From Arabidopsis thaliana (Eukaryota > Streptophyta > Magnoliopsida > Brassicales > Brassicaceae), in NCBI RefSeq assembly GCF_000001735.4, contig NC_003071.7, positions 18,141,443-18,205,442 on the forward strand: a DNA stretch of 64,000 bases, written 5' to 3'. The position numbers were made by a program, and so were the translations under genes. Shown in pieces: positions 12,362 through 22,986 of this stretch. The notes beneath the pieces were generated by a model. The model was not told the DNA's origin, did not search any database, and saw only the letters and a program-made list of their open reading frames with translations. Every line of letters begins with the position of its first letter. Positions within the stretch are counted from its first letter, which is position 1.

Positions 12362-12428
12362 TGTTGTATGTTCAAATCCCCATATTGCTTCTTGTTGTAT
12401 GTTCAAATCCCCATATTGCTTCTTGTTG
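12362..12428 (+). repeat. 31-bp exact tandem duplication in the UGT74F2 3' region
   Basis: The unit starting TGTTGTATGTTCAAATCCCC is present twice without mismatch (12362-12392 and 12393-12423), then TGTTG begins a third. It lies about 90 bp after the stop, so probably in the 3' UTR. Perfect identity suggests a recent slippage event. Confidence 0.92.
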
Positions 12429-12623
12429 ACAATAATAATAATAAAAACAATGCAACTTTACCACCATTGCGTATTTGGGAACTTAAAGCCCAACATTATT
12501 ATAGCCAATCTTCTTCCAAAAATATGATTTCTAGACCTTTAGCCTCTTGTAGACTGCAAAAACATATTGTCTCTTAGTGTTGCTCTCTTTTAACTGTTAA
12601 GCTACATAAAAAAAGAATTGAAA

Positions 12624-12676
12624 GATATTGGTGAAGATAAGAAGAGAGGACATGTATTGGCAGTGTCATATCCAAT
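12624..12676 (+). pseudogene. Relic of a third UGT74F gene (first codons only)
   Basis: Bases around AGAGAGGACATGTATTGGCA match the start of UGT74F1 and UGT74F2 (RGHVLAVPYP), including part of the leader. The initiating ATG is damaged and homology stops after about 50 bp. Directly after it, 12684-12900 resembles the UGT74F2 upstream block. This looks like the remains of an intermediate tandem copy, or a rearranged junction between repeat units. Confidence 0.7.
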
Positions 12677-12683
12677 GGATGAT

Positions 12684-12900
12684 TCAGTGAAAGATACAAT
12701 AATGTCACATGTTATAGAGAATAACAAAACGTCATATATTAGTGAAGAAGATATCAAATAGTTAAGTCATTTTCTTGATTTTGTCGAAAAATATAGAACC
12801 GTGGAGAATCTCTTCACTTCTTACTCCATTTTGGGACCTTCTCCAAAAATAACAATAAAACGATAAAAGTACTCGACTTTTCTTGTTTTACATTTATAGA
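12684..12900 (+). promoter_or_regulatory. UGT74F upstream block, orphan copy
   Basis: Colinear with 10068-10330: TCAGTGAAAG, GAAGAAGATATCAAATAG, ATATAGAACCGTGGAGAATC, TTCTCCAAAAATAACAATAA. No intact gene follows. It marks the duplication that produced the UGT74F pair. Confidence 0.5.
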
Positions 12901-13213
12901 ATAAGTTTCATTAAAAATGTATGTACATAGAGTTAACGTATTATAAAAACTTAAATATCTTTTCTCCAAATTAAATGAGGATTTCATGTTGGTTTTAGCA
13001 TTTATTTATATCCCTACATGAATAAATTGAGAGGTTGGGATGAGAAATGTAGTTGCAGGTCTTAAAGACAACCTACCTTTGATAGTTTTATTCTCTATTT
13101 CACTTTTGTGGCTGAATTGGTTCTAATTTGATTCTTAAGTATGTAAACATTTGGCTATATTTAAGCAAGAACCAGACAAACCTATCTAATTTGACTCCTA
13201 AGTATCGTCTATG

Positions 13214-15118
13214 ATGCATGATCCCATTGTTGTGAAGATATTCCAGACCAAGCAACAGTTGCTTTGTGTACATTATTATCACCTATTTAAAAAGAGGTTC
13301 AGACACAACATTCATCGCCTGTGACTGTGATGCTCAAACACAAGGATTATCAAAGATTCAAAGTTCAGGTACAGTCAGAACTTACTGGCTCAGGAAAAGA
13401 TCCAAACTTCGCCAACAAAGATGAAATTGATCCACCAGGAACAATTCATTGATCCACCAGGAACAAACTGCATCATAATATTCAACGAATCACTCTCTCT
13501 TACAGTACCCAAGTATCTCTGCAAAAACAAAGATAATAAGAAGAATGCATGTGGAACAGACATTAAACATATGAAAAATAGCTGAATGGATTCGCCAACT
13601 CACAACAATGTTCGGATGTGAAAGATTCTTAAGAAGTTGTACTTCTTCCTCGCGAGCCACCAGAACTTTTGTTTCAACTTTAGCTAGGCAAATGAATAGA
13701 AACTCTTAAGTAAGCAGCATTTTAGATGAAAGTGAGGCACCAATGATGGCTCGCTAAATCTTATACTCAGTTCAATTTCTCATTATTGTCCAAAAAAGGC
13801 TTAAATAAGCTTCGGGCCTTACCTCCTTTGTGTCCAAATTTGTGCCGTTCTTCATCCTCGTCAATGTAGCCTTTAAAAAGTTTTAAGTGTTCAAACTCAC
13901 AAGCAAAAGGCCAACTCTTCTTTCTACCTGAAAATCCAACTATCAAGATGAGATCGCACATAGTTTCAATAAGAGCAGAATAATTTTGGTGTGCAGCTTA
14001 AATATGTTCCCTAAGTTCACTAGGCCAAATGGGTGACAATAAAGTTTCACAAACAACAACTCATACGAGAAGCTCATCTGTACAAGAAAACAGAAACATG
14101 AATGGGATAATGGCAGTCATGGTTTTAAAAACATAAAACTTGCAATCATATATTGTAATAACCTCATGGATAGAACTGGAAGGGTGAGACATTTTTGACG
14201 ACTTTGGGGGTCTAAAATGCTGAACAACCGATGTTTTTAATCCACTACATACTTGAAGGTAGGAGAAGAGTTGAAGATGACATTGGAGCAGAAGCACTAT
14301 ATGGGGTTCAGATGTAACATTTCCATGTCCAAGTGCGTTTCTGCAGAGAGCTTCAAGTCATCAAAAATCACCAACCACCACTAAATGTGAACTTTATAGT
14401 TATCTAAAATTATCACTACCATCAGATATCATCTAGAATCAATCGTAACTAAAAAAAAAAAACAACTTTCAAAAACTAGATAATAACATATAGGAGCTAG
14501 CAACATGTATACTATTTCACTTTTTTTAGAGTTTCTAAGCCAATCAGAAGGCTCTATTTCACACCCACTCGCACAAAGTGAGCGTTGAGCGCGTGAGAGC
14601 AATTCTGTGGGTGTACCCCTTTCCAAAACACGCCTTTTTCAATCGACGCATTTGTCTCCAAAATCCTCGTCGCGTGAATATTTTGTTTGTTACTTCTTCT
14701 CTATGTAAACCGAACCGCAAATCAATTCTAATTTATTTCAATACCATTTAAACCTAACCGAAATCAATTGAAATTAGTAATGACTAACCGCTTGTCCTCA
14801 TCGGAAGAGTGATCTAAAGCTAGATTTTTCGAGAGAGAATCTAAGGAAATTCCGACAACAGAAGAAGGGAGTATACCGGAGAGCTCGCCAATCACCGCCG
14901 GAGCGATGGAGTAAAATTGGTACGATTTTGAAAAAGAGAAGCGTGGTGGAAGAATTTCGGATTAGGATTTTGATAGTGTGTAAACGACGGTGGTCGATCC
15001 ATGAGCTCCGACGACGGCGAACTTTACTGGCAACGTTGTTTAGCATAGTTTAATTGGATATAGTGCCCATTTAGTCAGGCCCATTAATATTTATTCGGCC
15101 CATTGTTTTCCTTTTTCA
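13214..15118 (-). pseudogene. Captured ANP-type MAPKKK fragment, copy 1 (inverted duplicate)
   Basis: Read on the minus strand, this segment nearly repeats 51605-53401 of the plus strand; two 65- and 78-residue stretches translate identically in both. Toward its 3' end it carries exons of an ANP/NPK1-like MAPKKK kinase domain: [16 protein letters not shown] with an intact GTGAGT donor, then [29 protein letters not shown], and a further exon VIIMYTKQLLLGLEYLHNNG (13282-13214) that copy 2 lacks. The catalytic HRD is destroyed just after GIMH. A 22-bp duplication inside the PGGSIS region (13438-13470) shifts the frame. The 5' two thirds match no gene I know. Not functional as a kinase; probably the locus called At2g43830. 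Confidence 0.85.
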
Positions 15119-16238
15119 AATAGAATCGTCTGTGTGGGCTTGTTTTCATATTTTCGACAAATAAGAGGCGGGGAGAAATTTTCCCAATTGAAAACAATTT
15201 ATTCTTGTTCCTCTCTTGAAGAAAGTCTTTAGGGTTTAGGATTTTATTCCACAAACTTAATATATGGTGTTTTGGCTGGAAAACTAAAAAAAATCAACGG
15301 TTGGGATCTCTGCTTTCTTTTCGCCAAAAATTTACTGCAGCACCTTCTCCATAAACAACTTTGGATGTTTGCTCTTAATATAGACCAAGCCAGACTATGA
15401 AAGTTTATATTTAAAGAAATGTCCCATTCTCGAAATTTTTATTTTGAGTTTATTTTCAGTTTAGTTTTATATCAAACCGAGATATTGATACTTGCATGCA
15501 AATTAGTACTCCAAGTTCTGAACCCTTTATGAACTGCTAGTGCTTGGCTGCTATTCTTGCTTTATTTGGTTTACCAAATGCATACATTATTTTTTTGGCT
15601 TTGTTAGGTTTAACATATACATCACTTGACATTTGATTTTTGATTTTTTTTTGGCTTTGTTAGGTTTAGATTTTTTTTAATATACTAAGGTTTAGAATTT
15701 TTTTATAACACCCATATTTGCTATTATAATAAACATTTTGCCGAGATCTTATTCTAACTATAGAGCGGTAGAAAATTTCACTTATTGACTTCCTAATTGG
15801 ATATTTCTATTTCCTTAAATTTTAAATCTCTTACATATATATTCACAATTGATTTCCTGCAAAATTTTAATTATACTAGTTGCAACTAAATTAAAAATGT
15901 TGTCGAGATCTTTTATTCTAACTACAGAACCGTAGAGAATCTTCTGACTTTGTTATTACGTCCCATTTTCATTTCCATGTGTCTATGTACTCTCCATCTT
16001 CCCAAAGATAACACAATAAAGTAAAAAGAAATAAAACTTAAAATCCAAGCTTTTCACTTGTCACCCTTATTTAGTTTTTTTTTGGACCATTTTCTTTTCT
16101 TGCTCTGATGAAAAGCTGTTGTCTTCTGGAAGAACCTCACAAGTCTATTAATATATGTATATTCCCAATATCCCTTTATTCGTTCTGCGGAAAGCAAAAG
16201 ATTGAGAGCGACAGAGAGAGATAACGAGAGAGAGAGAG
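15119..16238. other. UGT74F1 upstream region
   Basis: AT-rich, no ORF. Contains two diverged direct copies of the UGT74F core block, listed separately, and ends in an AGAGAG-rich leader before UGT74F1. Confidence 0.6.
15727..15950 (+). promoter_or_regulatory. Duplicated UGT74F core block upstream of UGT74F1
   Basis: Two direct copies, 15727-15785 and 15893-15950, share CGAGATCTT, ATTCTAACTA-AGA-CCGTAGA and AATTTCAC / AATCTTCTGAC. The same core occurs at about 10190-10215 before UGT74F2 and 12785-12815 beside the relic. Four copies in three UGT contexts make it a candidate element. Confidence 0.5.
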
Positions 16239-17724
16239 ATGGAGAAGATGAGAGGACATGTATTAGCAGTGCCATTTCCAAGCCAAGGACACATCACCCC
16301 GATTCGCCAATTCTGCAAACGACTTCACTCCAAAGGTTTCAAAACCACTCACACTCTCACCACTTTTATCTTCAACACAATCCACCTCGACCCATCTAGT
16401 CCTATCTCCATAGCCACAATCTCCGATGGCTATGACCAGGGAGGGTTCTCATCAGCCGGTTCTGTCCCGGAGTACCTACAAAACTTCAAAACCTTCGGCT
16501 CCAAAACCGTCGCTGATATCATCCGCAAACACCAGAGTACTGATAACCCTATTACTTGTATCGTCTATGATTCTTTCATGCCTTGGGCGCTTGACCTTGC
16601 AATGGATTTTGGTCTAGCTGCGGCTCCTTTCTTCACGCAGTCTTGCGCCGTTAACTATATCAATTATCTTTCTTACATAAACAATGGTAGCTTGACACTT
16701 CCCATCAAGGATTTGCCTCTTCTTGAGCTCCAAGATTTGCCTACTTTCGTCACTCCTACTGGTTCACACCTTGCTTACTTTGAGATGGTGCTTCAACAGT
16801 TCACCAACTTCGACAAAGCTGATTTCGTACTCGTTAATTCCTTCCATGACCTCGACCTTCATGTTAGTTCATTTCCTAACTACTCTGTTTTTGCCCTAGT
16901 TACTCTGTTCTTTTTGACCTAGCTACCCTGTTTTTCCCTTAGCTACTCTGTTTTATCACCTAATGACTATTTTTCTGTTCTCTGATTTCCGTCTACAGGA
17001 AGAGGAGTTGTTGTCGAAAGTATGTCCTGTGTTGACAATTGGTCCAACTGTTCCATCAATGTACTTAGACCAACAGATCAAATCAGACAACGACTATGAT
17101 CTGAACCTCTTTGACTTAAAAGAAGCTGCCTTATGCACTGACTGGCTAGACAAGAGGCCAGAAGGATCGGTAGTATATATAGCTTTTGGGAGCATGGCTA
17201 AACTGAGTAGTGAGCAGATGGAAGAGATTGCTTCGGCGATAAGCAACTTCAGCTACCTCTGGGTTGTCAGAGCTTCAGAGGAGTCAAAGCTCCCACCAGG
17301 GTTTCTTGAAACAGTGGATAAAGACAAGAGCTTGGTCTTGAAGTGGAGTCCTCAGCTTCAAGTTCTGTCAAACAAAGCCATCGGTTGTTTCATGACTCAC
17401 TGTGGCTGGAACTCAACCATGGAGGGTTTGAGTTTAGGGGTTCCCATGGTGGCTATGCCTCAATGGACTGATCAACCAATGAATGCAAAGTATATACAAG
17501 ATGTATGGAAGGTTGGGGTTCGTGTGAAAGCAGAGAAAGAAAGTGGCATTTGCAAAAGAGAGGAGATTGAGTTTAGCATCAAGGAAGTGATGGAAGGAGA
17601 GAAGAGCAAAGAGATGAAAGAGAATGCGGGAAAATGGAGAGACTTGGCTGTGAAGTCACTCAGTGAAGGAGGTTCTACAGATATCAACATTAACGAATTT
17701 GTATCAAAAATTCAAATCAAATAA
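16239..17724 (+). CDS. UGT74F1: UDP-glucose:salicylate glucosyltransferase UGT74F1
   Basis: Exons 16239-16862 and 16999-17724 give 449 residues, colinear with UGT74F2 and with the same exon lengths (624 and 726 bp). H18 and D111 are conserved and the PSPG box with HCGWNS and a terminal Q is intact. Residue 15 is Ser (PFPSQGH), where UGT74F2 has Thr. Known role of the family member: forms salicylic acid 2-O-glucoside, the storage form sent to the vacuole, and also acts on other benzoates. The pair probably arose by tandem duplication, with the spacer later filled by the UGT relic and the ANP segment. Confidence 0.97.
16866..16985 (+). repeat. Imperfect tandem repeat inside the UGT74F1 intron
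   Basis: The 136-bp intron is largely four to five diverged units of about 22 bp around TAGTTACTCTGTTTTT, TAGTTACTCTGTTC, TAGCTACCCTGTTTTT, TTAGCTACTCTGTTTTAT. The shorter UGT74F2 intron at the same position lacks it, so it expanded after the duplication. Confidence 0.8.
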
Positions 17725-18074
17725 GTTAAGCACATGATAAAGTAGCAAAGATTTTATATCTCTTGATGGATATTTCAATAAAACCTTTCAAAATGATTCT
17801 TCATCTGTTGTTTGTTCATCCTCTAATTGCAACGAGCCGGAGTTCTTGTGTTTGTTATACAGTAACGCGTTTATAAACTATACAAACTTATGCATACAGC
17901 CCCATAAAGATGTGGAATGACAAAAAGAAGAAATTATCTTCTGTTTTTTGTTCTACACAAAAAATATACATAGCAAGTGAGTTTGTCCATGTTCATATGA
18001 CTGAGAAACACTGAATCGGATTTTGTCCACAAATCTCACGCTCTTCTTGTTTCTCCCTCCTTCTTCTTCCCCTT
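17725..18074. other. Convergent 3' regions of UGT74F1 and ILK1
   Basis: 350 bp between two converging genes. It contains an AATAAA-type signal near 17778 for UGT74F1 and pyrimidine-rich sequence before the last ILK1 exon. No other feature is seen. Confidence 0.6.
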
Positions 18075-20542
18075 TTATTTCCTGTGAAAGAAAACATTAA
18101 AACACACACAATCTTTCCTCTCTGCTTTAACTATAGATTATATGAGAAGATGAAATCTTACCAAGGGAACTTGAATGTGTCTTTCCACCATCCTTGTTTA
18201 GAGCAATTTGCTACTATTTTGTCAAGTCGAATAATAATTTCAGAGAATGTCGGTCTAATACCCGCTTCTGGATGCCAACATTTCTCGATCAACCTGCAGA
18301 GTAAGCGATATAACAGGTTAAGAATCCGACACTCCAAGTTCTTGCATAGGCAATAGATAATTCTTGGTTCCAAATAGTTTTAGAGCTTACTCTTTTATAT
18401 CTGGAGGGTAACTTCTTGACTTAGTTTTGAATACAGGTCTCTTTCCTTCTAAGCACATCATTCTCGCAACTTCTTCAGGAGGTCTCGGATGGAAAACTGG
18501 TACTCCCTCTGTTATCTGACCAGAAACGCACACTAACAAGATTAGAGAAACACAAGAATAAAAAAACAGAGCAAGACGAGGAAATGTACCTCGTATAAAA
18601 TGACACCAAAGGAGTGTGCATCAACCCTTAGGTCGAATATTTCGTCTTTATAAACCTCTGGTGCAATGTAGTAATCTGCAATCAAGAATGCATTTTTTTC
18701 AATGATCATAGATCTTACCAAGAGATTCAGTTTTCATGCATGTGAATGAAGCATTCTCCTTACTAGAGAGATCTATATGTGCTTTGTGGTTTGCTACTTT
18801 CGCCTTGTCTTGTGAAATTTTCGACAATCTTATCATACCAAATCCTGAGATCTTTAATTGCCCTCCTCTATCCAGCAAAATATTTCTGACACCTTACGAA
18901 AAATTTCGAAAAATTAAACGAAAAGAAACATCTCAATGAGTATGTACCAAAAGCTTTTAACGTATCTAATCGACATATGCCTTTAATTCTCTTACTTTGG
19001 CTTTAGATCACAGTGAATGATTGGATCTGGTTTACATTCATGGAGGTAGTTCATGCCTCTGACACGAGAAAAACCACGAAAACCATCCGGTGAGGTACTC
19101 ACAGTTACAGTAACCTTAGCAGCAATACATGAGAATCTAACATACCTGGCAATATCAAGAGCAAATCTAAGTGCCTTGGATGGAGAAAGACGTCCTTTCT
19201 TTTGGAGATATACACTTAAATCTCCCTGCAACAGAGACGACATTGAGATGATTAGTGAATAAAGGTAAACTCAGAAGGGAGAAGACAAGTAAAGATGCTC
19301 ACTTTCGGATTATACTCGACTACAATCATCATCGGTATATTCTGAGTGACAGCTCCAACAAACTGGATAACATTTGGATGCCGGACTTTTTCTAGCAACG
19401 TCAATTCATGTCTAAATGCGTTTCTGTTCAGATTAAAAGCCAGAAAGACAAAGCAGAATCAGTTTCTTCATGCCAAACCAAATCACACAGCTTAGCAAAC
19501 AAAATTTAGGGGTGGATCACTCAAATGTAACACATAATAAAGGACACAAGTAGTAGATGCATACATGCGTTCCGGGTCTGAGTAACTATCTTTATCAAGT
19601 ATTTTGACTGAAACCCGCGTGCCATTCCATTTAGCTACTTGATATGCTCCCTGAAAACAATCAAACAACATCCATTGATTTGAATAAATCAAACCTGCTC
19701 CAAGAACAATGATGTTCACAAATGTGTCTATCTAAGAGAGCAAAGAACATGCCTTTGAGATGCCATCAGATTTCCTGACTTGAACCTCAAGTGGATTAAG
19801 CTCATACTCAGGAACTTCTCGTGGATTCGACACAGTCATCGGAGTCTTCCTAGTTTTCTATAAGTGTGAAGATAAAAGCCTTTCACAAAACAAACACATG
19901 AACAAAACACCAATCGAATCCAAAATCAATGAAAATTTCTTACCGGAACTTTAGCTCCTCGAGCCTTCAAGAGATTGTAAACATCTAAATTCCCATAGTA
20001 CTTTGCATCAGCAGCCGCCTAATTCACCAGACAACATAAAAATGTCAACTTTATCCCTAAATGTCAACTTCTCGAATCTAGAGGGTTAAGAGAAGAAGAC
20101 AGACCGTACTTCCCCATCGATCACGAGCATCAATGTTAGCTCTCCGGCTAAGAAGAGCCTTAACGACACCAAGATGTCCCTCACAAGCGGCGATGTGAAG
20201 CGCCGTCCGGCCATCAAGATCGATGCTATTAACATCAATTCCTTCGTCAAGAAGCTCCTCGATTCCTCTGACATCACCTTTGCTAGCCATAAAGAGAAGC
20301 TGCATCGTCGAATCGAGATTCTCCGGTACCGACATATGTGGCTCGTCATCACTCTTGGAAGAATCAGGACTCCTCCTGATCGGATCGAGAGAAGACTGAC
20401 GACCGAAACTAAACCTCATGTTGGTCCTACGAGGGTCAAGAGATGACTGACGCGTGAACTGTCGGCTCAATGTTCGACGAATCGAACCAGTTGAGAATTG
20501 TCTTGAGATACCTCGTTTGAGCTGCGCGGTTATGTTCTCCAT
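18075..20542 (-). CDS. ILK1: Integrin-linked kinase-like Raf-type kinase ILK1 (ankyrin plus kinase)
   Basis: Twelve coding exons: 20542-20105, 20018-19944, 19857-19753, 19650-19565, 19423-19303, 19225-19146, 19058-18996, 18885-18764, 18675-18590, 18515-18391, 18293-18162, 18081-18075; 479 residues. The third intron uses a GC donor (AAG|GCATGT), needed to keep the frame, and the last exon adds only G-AAA-TAA. The N-terminus has RQSSLDP repeats (possible phosphosites), then ankyrin repeats (about 75-170) and a kinase domain (about 195-460). The ATP lysine is K222. The catalytic loop reads HCDLKPKN (D319), Cys replacing Arg, and the DFG motif is GFG (337-339), so metal binding is atypical. ILK1 is reported to have Mn2+-dependent activity and to act with CML9 and HAK5 in potassium and immune signalling. 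Confidence 0.95.
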
Positions 20543-21410
20543 TGATGCAAAAAAAAGTTTTGAAAAAGTTTCTTCCTTTACGCAAATTCTCAAAAAACCT
20601 CACAACAAGAGATCAATGGATTAAGAATAAAACCCACATTGCCGTCTTTGGAGGGTTGGTCAATGGAGGTTGAGTCAGAAGAAGAAGACGACAAGTCACA
20701 CAGCAAACAAACGATCGTATATAGTCCGTTTAAATTTTCTATCTTTTTGTAATTAATTGAGACTATTATCCATAAACGAAATTAACCAAAAAGTTCGTTA
20801 CACAAAATATCTATTTTGGAGGTAAAGCCTTGATTGGATTATAATCCCATGTAGATTATATATAGATGAAACTAATTAAAAGATAAAACTTTAATATAAT
20901 GGAATACAACCTGGAGAAAGTGGGTTTTTGACTTTTTTTTTAGTGAAGTGGAGAGGATGATGGTAAATTTTAAATATTAAAAACTAAAAAATATGGTGCT
21001 ACTCCACTAATTTTTTATGTAATAATAGTATCAAATCTCATATGCTCCATAGGTTAATTATAGTATAGTATAAGAATAGTTAATGCCTTAATGGGTCGGC
21101 TATTAATCAACCATTAATGTATACTAATCATTTTCCAGTTAGTTTATGTTTTACTTTAATTCACACCCATATATTTCCATCACCTTCTATTTCATCCAAT
21201 TATGTTACTTTTTCACAAGTTGTTTGGTCCATATCTCTCAAAATATCTATAGACACAATTACTACAGAAATCATCTATATGTAGTATGCGAACCAAAATT
21301 TAATCATTACTTCATAGTTTGGATTACAAAGATTCTCAAAGAAATTATCAAAAACAAAACAAGAAAAAAGAAAAAAAAAAGATTCTCAACGATCAAACAA
21401 CAAGTAGCAA
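20543..21410. other. ILK1 promoter and polygalacturonase 3' flank
   Basis: About 870 bp. A GAAGAAG-rich leader on the ILK1 side grades into AT-rich DNA. No repeat or frame I could support. Confidence 0.55.
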
Positions 21411-21412
21411 AT

Positions 21413-21573
21413 AGGACAACGTCGTTCGCAGATATATCTACATGAACTCATCTTTTAGTCATGGAGCAATCGGGACGACGTCGTTCAGCGATCCATTTAT
21501 AGTTAAGTTATAATGATCTCCCTCTTTAGACAAGGAGTGAATGGGACAACGTCGTTCGCTGATCCATTTGCAT
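21413..21573. repeat. Triplicated 3' end of the adjacent polygalacturonase
   Basis: Three diverged copies of a 38-40-bp stretch containing GGGACAACGTCGTTCGCTGA occur at 21534-21573 (inside the last coding exon), 21462-21499 (GGGACGACGTCGTTCAGCGA) and 21413-21433. They lie on the 3' side of the gene on the minus strand. The two outer copies lie beyond the stop codon, so the gene end was duplicated in tandem and then decayed. Confidence 0.75.
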
Positions 21574-22986
21574 TATCGCAAGACGCCTGAGCCGGTCGAT
21601 GAACAGAGACAAGATTCACATCGTCCATTACAATACCGGTACATGGTTTCTCCTTACTACAATCTAACAAAACCGCCACTTCCGTATTCGAAGTCCCGTG
21701 TATATCTTCATATCTCACATTTGATACTTTAACTCCTGATTCCTATAATAATAGAAATTAATATACAGATTAAATGAGTCAATATATCGAGTTATGGGTG
21801 TAAAGATATGGTTAATTAATAAATATTCTTACCTGTTTAGGGCAAGGTTTATGAAGACAGTAGTGTTGGTCTATAATGATTGGGTTCTTGACCATCTTCA
21901 TGTTAATATGTTGGAAAACAATGTTTCTAGCGAAACTGTTGCTATCTTTCCCCCATGTTTTGATCCTAACTCCGTTATTCGTTCCCATGAAATCCACGTT
22001 ACTCACGGTCACATTATCTACTCCTTGTTCTTCCTCTGCTCGTCCAAGACTTCCAATACTGTTGGAGAGTTCACACAAACAAAAAAAACAAGAGAACATT
22101 TTAGAAAGTGAAATATCAAGAAAGATGGGGAGCAAGAAATGTATGTGTGTGTTACCTGATGCCGTGGCCTGGACCGCATCGAATGGTTTGTATGAATACA
22201 TTAGTGGATCCTGGACCGATGGAGATGCAATCATCACCGGTTCCGATTCTTGAGTTAGTGATATGGACGGAGTGAGATGATTCGACGTGAATCCCATCGG
22301 TATTAGGGCTATTCTCATCAGCAGAAACCTTAACGCCGTCAATGTTCACGTTATTGCTATTATCGATGACTATATGGAATTTCTGGCTGTTGATCGACGT
22401 TAAACCACTGATTTTGATGTTATTTGACCCACTAAACACCAAACTCTACAAATAAGATTAACAAAAAAAAAAATTAAAAACCTCATGAGAGTTAAATTTG
22501 TTGTTTCTTGTGGGTCAAGCATACCTTGGCACCGGTAGGACAATTATGGCCACCGTTGTTCTTGCATTTCCACAAACTAGTGCCTTGAGCGTCAAGTATT
22601 CCACCGTAGATTGAAACATCAGTAACATCCTCGAACCAGATCCAATGTTTTGAGCTTGCGATAATTCTAAAATCTTCCGGAGCAACGATTGAGCCTGCTA
22701 TACGAATAGATATTGGCGCTTGCTTACACTCGTTGCCATGAAAAACAAGGTTCCCGACCAAGAACCGTCCTTTTGGTACGATTATAGTTGTAGGATTAGC
22801 GGATGCACAAGCAACGTCCCATGCGGCTAAGAAGGCTTTGGTTGAGTCTTTTGAGCCGTCTGGTTTAGCTCCGTAGGATAAGACGTTGAGTGTGCTTGGA
22901 ATCGGATGGGCTAATGATGAGATTAAGGTAAAATCAAGAATGATGAGAGCCAAAGGAAGAATAAGGCATGAAGTGTTATAAACCAT
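21503..22986 (-). CDS. Polygalacturonase, GH28 (pectinase); probably At2g43860
   Basis: Exons 22986-22525, 22445-22156, 22058-21833 and 21742-21503 give 405 residues. A signal peptide (about 1-27) targets the apoplast. GH28 motifs in order: SPNTDG (catalytic Asp near 204), GTGDDC (Asp pair 225-226), CGPGHGIS (His near 248) and GVRIKTW (RIK). The enzyme hydrolyses alpha-1,4-galacturonan in pectin. Exon 2 is 290 bp in all four family members here, and exon phases are shared, so they descend from one gene. The last exon is longer than in its neighbours and ends in a hydrophobic EIIIT tail. That tail lies beside the triplicated repeat, so the C-terminus may have been extended by it. Endo versus exo mode cannot be told from the sequence. 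Confidence 0.93.

Noticed and set aside
13100-13282. Possible small kinase gene (QLLLGLEYLHNNGIMH)
   Set aside because: It is one exon of an ANP-type kinase without HRD, DFG or a start. Treated as pseudogene.
14061-14626. Frames of 78 and 65 codons, identical to those at 52077-52642
   Set aside because: Their identity reflects DNA duplication, not selection. No start context, family or splice support. Kept only as evidence for the inverted duplication.
21812-22342. 176-codon minus frame through polygalacturonase introns
   Set aside because: Reads through an intron with GT-AG signals conserved in three paralogs. The spliced model fits GH28.
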